A stretch of 26,084 bases of DNA from Thermoplasmatota archaeon (GTDB lineage Archaea > Thermoplasmatota > Thermoplasmata > Thermoplasmatales > Thermoplasmataceae): NCBI GenBank assembly GCA_023489425.1, contig JAMDCG010000086.1, forward strand, positions 1 through 26,084, in the 5' to 3' direction. A program made the translations under genes and the position numbers. Shown here piece by piece: positions 8,086 through 14,816 of the stretch. The notes beneath the pieces are model-generated. The model searched no databases and was not told where the DNA came from. It saw only the letters and a program-made list of their open reading frames with translations. Every line of letters begins with the position of its first letter. The first letter of the stretch is position 1.

Positions 8086-10086
8086 TTAGAACCACCATGA
8101 AAGATCTGATTGCTTTTTTACAATGAGTTTGGAGAAGAGAAAATCGAATGGCTCAAAGTTTCTAAGAAGAATCCTGGTGTAGAACTTCCTGTCAACCGGT
8201 TGATCATCAAAGTTAACAACCTTTTTTACTGAATCATTGATTATTACATTCATGGATTGCCCTGGCATGATCTCGATCCCATCCTCCATCAGCGATTCCA
8301 TTGATGCTTTCTGTATGTTCTTAATCATATAATCCTCATAATATTTTGACGGCCTCAGAGTGAGTGAAAAATCGCTTTTCGGAAATCTGTCAATGTTTCT
8401 TACATATCTGTCTTTTAATTCTATATATCTTGTGTATATGGAGTGATCATTTACCCCCGGCTCAAGTTCTTCAAGTAGCCTCAGTATATCTTGCTGCGCC
8501 CTTATTACCAGTGACGGAGAATCTGAACGTCTAATCCCTATTCCTCTCACCTTGTAGCTCCCGTCATATTTCAGTCCGAAATATCTGTTTAACGCACCAA
8601 GACCAGATCTTGCTGGCAGAAACACCATCCACTTATAGTATCCATCCATCACTATATTTATGGATGTGTTCTTCCTCACCCTTTTCAGAAGATTTTGTAT
8701 GTTCCCATTTCCCTGAATAAACAGTGAATCCACAATTCCATGTATGGGGGTGAAACCCTCAGATTCGCCTATCCTCATGGCCGTCTCAAGTGCCCATCTT
8801 CCAACGGAAGTTATGGCTTCATGCATCTCTATCTTTCCAAACCTTGCGTTCTTGAAACCTGTGTATCCAAAGGATGTTAGAAGAAGCCATTTCAGAACCT
8901 TATCCCTCAGTTCAAAATCTCTTCTTATCCTCTTATTATATTTGTATATAAGTCTCCTCTTGAGCAGTATGTCAAGTGATGAGGGGATGAATCCTTTCAA
9001 AACGCTGGTACTGTATGGATTATCCCCAGGGAGTTTTACCTGTTTATCTGTCCCTATTGTTTCTGGTGACATATTGAAATGATGCATTATGGATGGATAC
9101 ATTGACGAGAAGTCAATCTCGTAAACATTTCGATAAAATCCCGGGAGCGGCTGAAATACGTATCCTCCACGATCACTTTCCATGAAAACACTCAGTGGCT
9201 TTGGATCTTCATGATCATCCTTGTCTGTAATTATAAGAATCCCTGATCTTATGGCCTCGTAGTTTTCCAGTGATGATACAGCAGTTCCAGGTGTTACCCT
9301 GCATACTGTCTCTGGAGAGAGCCCGGTTATGCGACTTATCTCAAATATGCCTTCAATGCCGCCTTCTTCATACATGAAAGAATTCCCATTTATTGATATC
9401 TTTCCATTTATGTGTATTGAAGGTGTGGAATATGAGACTCTTCCATATGACATGAATGATCTGCCACCACTTATTCTGTATCCTATCCTCTTACCGATGA
9501 TCATGTCTATGCGTGAAAGGAATGTTGCCATTGAAGTTGCATCGTAGTATATTATTATGGGAAAACGCTGGAAATTATCCATAAAGAATTTCATGGCATC
9601 CATTTCGTTGGTGAATTCCACACCATTTATTTCAGCATGTTTCCATCTGTATCCGTTGTATTTAACATTGAACTTCATGTAGGGTATTTCTGGATCATGA
9701 TCCAGAGGGTTTTCTATGGAAAAATAGGTTAAATTACTGGCAGCCATGATCTTCAGTCCAGGATCGAGGAGACCATTATATATCCTGAATTTCCTTCCAT
9801 ATCCTATGCCCTTTATTATTTTTATGAATTCCCTTTCCCTGATCTGTGGTATATAGATTCTCAAACCTTCAATTCTTGAATATACATCTCTTTCCACCGA
9901 ATGTTCATAAACTATATCTCCAGCATCTTCCATTTGCCTTTCAAGAAATTCCATATCAAACTGGTCTCCGGTGACGAATATCCAGTTCCTCCAGTGGATC
10001 TTTTCATATTGTATTTTGCCATTTTCATAAATCCAGAGTGCAGGATTTTTCCCTGCTGTAAGATTGACTATGGTTCTACTGCCCAT
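8086..10086 (-). CDS. polB2: Family B DNA polymerase, divergent PolB2 (Dpo2-like) type
   Basis: A 666-residue family B DNA polymerase, shorter than the usual replicative ~770-800 aa. Motif A is intact: IDFSSMYPSI at residues 324-333 with the metal-binding Asp325. Motif B is altered: KWLLLTSFGY (399-408) where replicative enzymes have KLLANSFYGY. Motif C is HGIVDSL (449-455): the first Asp of the usual DTD is Ile, while Asp453 is kept. The exonuclease is lost: where FDIE (Exo I) should stand there is FNVK (about 139-142), and I find no Exo II or Exo III aspartates. These changes are the hallmark of archaeal PolB2, which in Sulfolobales (Dpo2) is reported to act in damage-tolerance synthesis. 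A main replicative role is therefore unlikely. Its ATG overlaps the stop of the 75-aa gene by 11 nt (translational coupling), making it the last gene of a three-gene operon. Confidence 0.85.
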   Translation of the reverse strand: MGSRTIVNLTAGKNPALWIYENGKIQYEKIHWRNWIFVTGDQFDMEFLERQMEDAGDIVYEHSVERDVYSRIEGLRIYIPQIREREFIKIIKGIGYGRKFRIYNGLLDPGLKIMAASNLTYFSIENPLDHDPEIPYMKFNVKYNGYRWKHAEINGVEFTNEMDAMKFFMDNFQRFPIIIYYDATSMATFLSRIDMIIGKRIGYRISGGRSFMSYGRVSYSTPSIHINGKISINGNSFMYEEGGIEGIFEISRITGLSPETVCRVTPGTAVSSLENYEAIRSGILIITDKDDHEDPKPLSVFMESDRGGYVFQPLPGFYRNVYEIDFSSMYPSIMHHFNMSPETIGTDKQVKLPGDNPYSTSVLKGFIPSSLDILLKRRLIYKYNKRIRRDFELRDKVLKWLLLTSFGYTGFKNARFGKIEMHEAITSVGRWALETAMRIGESEGFTPIHGIVDSLFIQGNGNIQNLLKRVRKNTSINIVMDGYYKWMVFLPARSGLGALNRYFGLKYDGSYKVRGIGIRRSDSPSLVIRAQQDILRLLEELEPGVNDHSIYTRYIELKDRYVRNIDRFPKSDFSLTLRPSKYYEDYMIKNIQKASMESLMEDGIEIMPGQSMNVIINDSVKKVVNFDDQPVDRKFYTRILLRNFEPFDFLFSKLIVKKQSDLSWWF

Positions 10087-10303
10087 GATCTATTCTATCC
10101 ATCATTTCCATGATTACTGATATGAGAAAGGCTGTCTCTGGAGATAACTTTGAAAGGTCCATCTGAGAGGCATGAATCCTACCCATGAGGAGTATTTCAT
10201 CAAATAACCTCCTGTCTCTTTCAGGCATGGAGCTCTCCATGGACTTCATTGCCTTTGCAAGACTTTCCATAACCTGCCTTGACGTGTACGTGTTTCTGCC
10301 CAT
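10076..10303 (-). CDS. Small helical protein of the PolB2 operon, 75 aa
   Basis: Not recognised. The sequence is mostly amphipathic helix with many Met, Glu, Arg and Ser residues (for example VMESLAKAMKSMESSMPERDRRLFDEILLM), no cysteines, no membrane segment and no visible motif. The start at 10303 is supported by GGGGGTGATGA just before the ATG, an excellent ribosome-binding match. It overlaps the preceding 163-aa gene by 58 nt in another frame and the following polymerase gene by 11 nt, so it is sandwiched in an overlapping operon and very probably real. A small subunit, adaptor or DNA-bound accessory of the polymerase is the natural guess, inferred only from position. Sulfolobales PolB2 operons also carry small uncharacterised genes. 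Confidence 0.7.
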   Translation of the reverse strand: MGRNTYTSRQVMESLAKAMKSMESSMPERDRRLFDEILLMGRIHASQMDLSKLSPETAFLISVIMEMMDRIDHGQ

Positions 10304-10737
10304 TTCTCATCACCCCCTGTATCTGGCATGTAAAATGCTCTCTTCATTAAGTGGTTTGTTCTCACACTTATGGGTGGTTTCCCAATGAATTCAACGAATG
10401 CAAAAAGTCCACGGGTGATGGGCCATACGGCCATTGCATCCATCATATAGCTTACAGATTCTGAATCCCAGTCCTCAACTGCCCTGCTATTAAGAACCAT
10501 AGCACATGCTGTTGTCTCCTGCTCCCCCATCACCCTTATGAGCTGGTGAGATGTAAGTATTCTCTGTATCTTAACATTTCTGACTGAGAGATGTGAGAGG
10601 AATGAAGGGGAGAGCATTATTCCATCGGTTATAAGAAGGTTTAGTGAATCAACACCTTCGAATTTCTCCAGTATTTGTTCCTGAGCTATCTCAGAGAATG
10701 AATTGTATACAATTATGGTCAGTGAGCCTCTGTACAT
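10246..10737 (-). CDS. Unknown 163-aa protein, first gene of the PolB2 operon
   Basis: I do not recognise a family with certainty. There is an alternation of hydrophobic strands and helices (LTIIVYNS at 6-13, LNLLITDGI at 32-40, IQRILTSHQLIRVM at 57-70, TTACAMVLNS at 75-84), which could be an alpha/beta fold and is loosely reminiscent of a RecA/RadA-type core that has lost its P-loop. No Walker A, zinc motif or signal peptide is visible. The C-terminal 30 residues are rich in Lys, Arg, Trp and Gly (GGDEKWAETRTRQGRLWKV), which might bind nucleic acid. It is the promoter-proximal gene: a palindromic CTTAATAAG lies upstream, about midway between it and the divergent aroB operon. Position links it to the polymerase; the RecA-like idea is tentative. 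Confidence 0.7.
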   Translation of the reverse strand: MYRGSLTIIVYNSFSEIAQEQILEKFEGVDSLNLLITDGIMLSPSFLSHLSVRNVKIQRILTSHQLIRVMGEQETTACAMVLNSRAVEDWDSESVSYMMDAMAVWPITRGLFAFVEFIGKPPISVRTNHLMKRAFYMPDTGGDEKWAETRTRQGRLWKVLQRQ

Positions 10738-10758
10738 AAATTTGAAAACTCTTATTTC

Positions 10759-10767
10759 CCTTAATAA
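10759..10767. promoter_or_regulatory. Palindromic TATA-like element shared by divergent operons
   Basis: CTTAATAAG is self-complementary and lies between the PolB2 operon (minus, start 10737) and the aroB operon (plus). It could serve as a TATA box on either strand: about 25-30 nt to the 163-aa start codon one way, and a leader of roughly 50 nt for aroB the other way. Inferred from position and composition. Confidence 0.35.
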
Positions 10768-10802
10768 GCTTTGGCATGAGAAAAAAAATGAAAAAATGTA
10801 AT

Positions 10803-10827
10803 TTTTCCGCGAAATTCAACGCGAAAA
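10803..10827 (+). promoter_or_regulatory. CG-rich repeat/hairpin in the aroB leader, possible operator
   Basis: CGCGAAA occurs at 10808-10814 and again at 10820-10826, twelve bases apart. The same stretch also folds: TTTT-C-CGCG (10803-10811) can pair with CGCGAAAA (10820-10827) around an 8-base loop, with one bulged C. It ends immediately before the AGGTGGG ribosome-binding site of aroB. CG-rich words are scarce in this AT-rich intergenic DNA, so a regulator site or a leader hairpin controlling the aromatic operon is plausible. Confidence 0.4.
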
Positions 10828-10837
10828 GGTGGGCAAC

Positions 10838-11893
10838 ATGAGTGGAGAAACAGTGAGAAAGAAGCTTACCATAGGATATGATGAAACTGAGTATGTATGC
10901 GGAAAAAATGCAATAGAAGCTGAGAACGATGAGGGAACATTCATTGTAAGTGAAACTATAAGTAATATTTACCCAGAGAAGATAAAAAGGTTTTCAGAAG
11001 GAAAAATTATCTTTGTTGAAGATGGTGAAAATTCAAAGAGAATTGATAACTATGAAGAAGTCTGCAGGATTTTAATGGAACGAGAAGTGGAGAGGAACAG
11101 CTACCTGACATATATAGGAGGGGGTACCATTGGTGACCTTTCTGGTTTCATAGCATCCACGTACAAGAGGGGACTGAGACTGAAAGCAATACCAACAACT
11201 CTACTATCACAGATTGACAGTTCCATAGGTGGAAAGAACGGAATAAATTTTTCTGGAGTAAAGAATGCCATAGGAACATTCCGGAACCCTGAAAGAATAG
11301 TGGCTGATACTGACTTTCTGATGAAAAATGATCAGATTATAAGAGAGGGCATGGCTGAGATAATAAAACACGGATTTTCCATGGATTACACTATAATTGA
11401 AACGCTCCTGAATAATGATATGGAAAGTGTGAAGAATGGAGATATTCTCAGAGATCTGATAGTGAAAAACGCAGATATAAAAGCTTCAGTGTGTAATCAA
11501 GATCCATATGAACTTCTGGGAAGAAGATATGTACTGAATTTTGGGCACACAGTAGCACATGGAATTGAAGCAATATCCAGAAACAGTATAACCCACGGAG
11601 CGGCAGTGATATATGGAATTATGTATGAAATGAAGATGTCAGAGATCTATGGAATGATGAAGTATGATGGGATAAGTATAATGAACAAACTGATGAAGAG
11701 ATATGGCATAAATAAGATAGAGGTCAGTGATGAAATGCTTGATGGAAGCCTTTCATACATAATGAATGACAAGAAAATAAGAAATGGAAAAATTACAATT
11801 CCAATGGCCACTAAACCGGGAATGACAAATATGGCAGAACTTAAAATAGAGGTTTTCAAGGAATTGTTTTTAAAAGCAGGGAGAATGATGTGA
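10838..11893 (+). CDS. aroB: 3-Dehydroquinate synthase
   Basis: Converts DAHP to 3-dehydroquinate with NAD+ and a divalent metal, the second step of the shikimate pathway. Family motifs are clear: IGGGTIGDLSGFIASTYKRG, IPTTLLSQIDSSIGGKNGIN, REGMAEIIKHG (metal-binding Glu) and LNFGHTVAHGIE (metal-binding His). About 351 residues, normal length. I place the start at the ATG at 10838, because AAGGTGGG lies six bases before it; an in-frame GTG at 10829 overlaps that ribosome-binding site and would add only three residues. This is the classical bacterial-type enzyme. Many euryarchaea instead use the ADTH-based alternative without DAHP; Thermoplasmata use the classical route. First gene of the aroBEKA operon; the next gene begins 1 nt after the stop. 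Confidence 0.95.
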   Translation: MSGETVRKKLTIGYDETEYVCGKNAIEAENDEGTFIVSETISNIYPEKIKRFSEGKIIFVEDGENSKRIDNYEEVCRILMEREVERNSYLTYIGGGTIGDLSGFIASTYKRGLRLKAIPTTLLSQIDSSIGGKNGINFSGVKNAIGTFRNPERIVADTDFLMKNDQIIREGMAEIIKHGFSMDYTIIETLLNNDMESVKNGDILRDLIVKNADIKASVCNQDPYELLGRRYVLNFGHTVAHGIEAISRNSITHGAAVIYGIMYEMKMSEIYGMMKYDGISIMNKLMKRYGINKIEVSDEMLDGSLSYIMNDKKIRNGKITIPMATKPGMTNMAELKIEVFKELFLKAGRMM

Positions 11894-11894
11894 G

Positions 11895-12722
11895 ATGATG
11901 TACGGACTTCTTGGATCACCCGTTGGAAAGTCCTGGAGTGAGGTTCTATTCAACAGAATATTCGAACTGGAAGAAAATAATAATATTTACACAGCAATAA
12001 ATGTCAGTCCTGTAACATTGAAACGGTTGATGGAAAAAATGGATGTGAGCTTCCAGGGCTTCAACGTGACAATTCCATATAAGGAAGATATCCTCAGGTA
12101 TACTGAAAACAGGGACCCGCTTGTGTGGAAGGCTGGTGTTTCAAATGTTATAAAGCGTGAGGGAAATGGTTTTACAGCCTTCAACACAGATTATGCTGGA
12201 ATCGAGGAGCTATTCACTAAGAATGGTGTGAGTCTTGATGGAAAAAGAGTTGCTATAGCTGGAGCTGGTGGAGTTGCCAGAATAATGATCTATTACATAC
12301 TTACAAACTTTAGCCCTGACACCATGCATATATTTACCAGAAATCCAGAAATAACCAGAAAAAAAATTAAGGGAACATGGCAGTACGGGAACATGAAAAT
12401 TAGAAGTTACGATGATATGGAAAAATATGATGTCCTGATCAATTGCACACCACTGGGAATGAATGAAGATGACCAATCACCGTTCTCTCCATATTTTTAT
12501 GACGAAAAGGCCACTGCCATAGATCTCACATACCAGTATGATGAAACAAAATTCATGAAATATGCTGCTGAAAGTGGAGGCAGGGCAATCAATGGCAGGG
12601 ATATGTTCTTCAGACAGGCAGAAGAGACTTACAGGATCTTTTTCATGGATGAATGCGAAAGGGAAATATTCAGCAGGGCAAGAGGTGATACTTTAAAATG
12701 GATGACGGAACGCTTATCCTGA
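11895..12722 (+). CDS. aroE: Shikimate dehydrogenase
   Basis: Reduces 3-dehydroshikimate to shikimate with NADPH in the cytosol. The substrate site opens GLLGSPVGKSWSEVLFN (residues 4-20); the catalytic lysine is in NVTIPYKED (57-65, Lys63) and the partner Asp in NTDYAG (97-102). The dinucleotide loop is GAGGVAR (123-129), followed by NCTPLGM (183-189). The 275 residues are a normal size. The gene begins one base after the aroB stop with ATGATG, so either Met could initiate. It runs into the kinase gene with a 25-nt overlap. 3-Dehydroquinate dehydratase (aroD), the enzyme that feeds it, is not in the window. Confidence 0.95.
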   Translation: MMYGLLGSPVGKSWSEVLFNRIFELEENNNIYTAINVSPVTLKRLMEKMDVSFQGFNVTIPYKEDILRYTENRDPLVWKAGVSNVIKREGNGFTAFNTDYAGIEELFTKNGVSLDGKRVAIAGAGGVARIMIYYILTNFSPDTMHIFTRNPEITRKKIKGTWQYGNMKIRSYDDMEKYDVLINCTPLGMNEDDQSPFSPYFYDEKATAIDLTYQYDETKFMKYAAESGGRAINGRDMFFRQAEETYRIFFMDECEREIFSRARGDTLKWMTERLS

Positions 12723-13537
12723 AAATGAATTCGGGGATATCTGTTCTCAGTGCTTTCGTGAACTGGAAAGGGGCAGCAATGGCACTGGACTATCAGATGG
12801 AGATAGTGGCAAGAAAAGGGGAGGCAAAGAAAAACCAGTGGAATATAAGGAGGATGCTTTCCATATTGAAAAGCCAGTATGGGAAGGATTCAGAACTGCA
12901 GATAGATGTAAACAGGAAGATACCTTCAGGGATGGGGCTTAAGAGCAGCAGTGCTCTGGTTTCTGGAGTTGTGAAGGCTTATTCCCTATTCAATGACATT
13001 AAAATGGAAATAGAAGATATTGTGACAGTATCAAGCCGAATATCAAGACAGATAAGAGTCTCAGCCACTGGAGCATCTGATGATCTATATGCTTCGGTGC
13101 TTGGTGGATTGTGCATAACAGATAACAGGAATGCGAGGCTGCTCAGGCATTACAGGATTAAGGAAAAACATTACATAATAATAACCTCGAAAGGAAGAAG
13201 ATCGAGTTATGATTTTGGCAAGATTGATCTATCATTCCTCAGGAATGCATATGAGAGAATGTTTCAGAGACTGAATTCATACAACTTCGAGGATATTGCC
13301 ATCATGAATGGATTTTATCTTGGAACAATATCAGGTATCAATATGCCGGGTGAGATATTGAACAAACTCAGATTCAACATTATGGGAATAAATGGTAAAG
13401 GGCCTTCTCTCTTTCTTCAGTATGAAAACCCAAAAACACTGGAAAGAGACGTGGAAATTCTCAAAAAAGATAATGTGGGCTTTCTTGTTGCCTCGAGTAC
13501 AAACATTCCTTCATCTCATGAGTGGAAAAATGAGTAG
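12698..13537 (+). CDS. aroK: Shikimate kinase, archaeal GHMP type
   Basis: Phosphorylates shikimate to shikimate 3-phosphate. This is the archaeal form from the GHMP (galactose/homoserine/mevalonate) kinase superfamily, unrelated to the P-loop kinase of bacteria. The ATP-binding motif is PSGMGLKSSSA (residues 76-86), with a second conserved region TGASDDLYASVLGG (124-137), and a C-terminal KGPSLF segment. The N-terminus (GISVLSAFVNWKGAAMALD) matches the substrate-side strand of the family. At 279 aa it has the usual length. The start ATG lies inside the end of aroE (25-nt overlap) and its end overlaps aroA by 8 nt, so translation is coupled through the operon. Confidence 0.93.
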   Translation: MDDGTLILKMNSGISVLSAFVNWKGAAMALDYQMEIVARKGEAKKNQWNIRRMLSILKSQYGKDSELQIDVNRKIPSGMGLKSSSALVSGVVKAYSLFNDIKMEIEDIVTVSSRISRQIRVSATGASDDLYASVLGGLCITDNRNARLLRHYRIKEKHYIIITSKGRRSSYDFGKIDLSFLRNAYERMFQRLNSYNFEDIAIMNGFYLGTISGINMPGEILNKLRFNIMGINGKGPSLFLQYENPKTLERDVEILKKDNVGFLVASSTNIPSSHEWKNE

Positions 13538-14786
13538 GATTTTAATTCCGCAAGAACTAAATGGAAAGGTGGATGCCCCTTCTTCCAAGAGCATGTCACA
13601 GAGGGTTTTATTGCTTTCTGCATTCCTTCCGGGTCACAAACGAATTGGACCGATCTCTGGATGCGATGACGAGATAATTGCACTGGGAATATGCAGTTCT
13701 AACGGAATGAAGATAATAAAGGACGGAAAATATTACAATATTTATGGTTCATTCACTAATCCGGAGTTAATAAATGTTGGAGAATCTGGTACTGCTCTTA
13801 GAATGGTACTTGGTCTTCTTGCATCAAGAAGATGCAGTTGCGCAATTGAGACTGAAGGGAAGCTTTTGGAAAGACCATTGAAACCACTTATAATTTCACT
13901 GGAAAGCATTGGATGCAGATTTTCAATGAATGGTAGAACACTCCTTTTTGATGGGACTAATGCCATATATGTGAATGAAATATCCATAAATGGAGAACTC
14001 AGTTCACAGTTCACCAGTTCTATTCTTTTATACATGGCACTCAACCCCCTCGACGAAAAGATAGTACATATTGAAGGAGAGATTAATTCAGAAGGATATC
14101 TAAATATGACTGTAGATATACTTAGAAAATTAGGACTGACCATAAAAAGAACCGGAAGTGATTTCATTATAAATGGAACGCTGAATGAAATGAATACTTC
14201 ATTTGATATAGAAGGGGATTATTCATCAGCCTCGTTCCTTATTGCAGCTGGACTATTACTATCAGGAAAAGGAATAGAGATAAATAATCTGAAAAAGGAA
14301 AGCATGCAACCTGATGCAAATATTCTAAATTTGCTTAATGGACTCCTGCAATATGGAGAAAATTCAATAATTGCCATGAAAAAAGATATTACTAGTATGC
14401 TTGAGGTTGATGTCAACATAAATCCAGATCTGGCACCAGTTATAGCCCTTCTTGGAATGTTTTCCCAAAAGGGAGCCAGCATTAAAAATTCAGATAGACT
14501 ATCAGGAAAGGAGAGTGACAGGAAAAAGGCCATTATTCAAATAGCTGAAGCCTTTGGGTCGGATGTAACTGACGAAGACGAAACTCTGTATATTAGTCCA
14601 TGCCGAGACGATATTTCACCTGCACTCCCAATCTCATTAGATCACAGAATTGTTATGGAGACCATTCTGGCTCAGTCTATGGTATCAGAGAAATTCATTG
14701 TACGCAATCCTGAAAGTCTTAACAAGAGTTATCCTTCATTTATAGATGATTTAATTTCTCTTGGATTTAAGGAGGAAATGGAATAA
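13530..14786 (+). CDS. aroA: 3-Phosphoshikimate 1-carboxyvinyltransferase (EPSP synthase)
   Basis: Joins phosphoenolpyruvate to shikimate 3-phosphate, giving EPSP. Motifs in order: VDAPSSKSMSQR (residues 14-25, with the substrate Lys20), GESGTALRMVLGLLA, ERPLKPLI, SSQFTSSILL, DYSSASF, DLAPVIALLG, RLSGKESDR and DHRIVME. The reading frame is open 46 codons further upstream (13392), but that extension lies within aroK and lacks family similarity; the start ATGAGTAGG at 13530 gives MSRILIPQEL, about 418 residues, the normal length. A Met four residues earlier (13518) is the only serious alternative. The 8-nt overlap with aroK suggests coupling. Chorismate synthase (aroC), the next step, is not in the window. 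Confidence 0.94.
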   Translation: MSRILIPQELNGKVDAPSSKSMSQRVLLLSAFLPGHKRIGPISGCDDEIIALGICSSNGMKIIKDGKYYNIYGSFTNPELINVGESGTALRMVLGLLASRRCSCAIETEGKLLERPLKPLIISLESIGCRFSMNGRTLLFDGTNAIYVNEISINGELSSQFTSSILLYMALNPLDEKIVHIEGEINSEGYLNMTVDILRKLGLTIKRTGSDFIINGTLNEMNTSFDIEGDYSSASFLIAAGLLLSGKGIEINNLKKESMQPDANILNLLNGLLQYGENSIIAMKKDITSMLEVDVNINPDLAPVIALLGMFSQKGASIKNSDRLSGKESDRKKAIIQIAEAFGSDVTDEDETLYISPCRDDISPALPISLDHRIVMETILAQSMVSEKFIVRNPESLNKSYPSFIDDLISLGFKEEME

Positions 14787-14816
14787 GGATTATTAGCAAC
14801 CAATTGATTTCAAAAC

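Noticed and set aside
9980..9998. CTCCAGTGGATC resembling an archaeal origin recognition (mini-ORB) element near the Orc-like gene
   Set aside because: Single, partial match inside the polymerase coding sequence, without repeats, a G-rich flank or an AT-rich unwinding region. No origin is supported.
13392..13529. 46-codon upstream extension of the aroA frame
   Set aside because: It lies within aroK in another frame, has no EPSP-synthase similarity, and the start at 13530 gives the normal family N-terminus.
14219..14533. 104-codon minus-strand frame inside aroA
   Set aside because: Antisense shadow of conserved EPSP-synthase motifs, with no start context.
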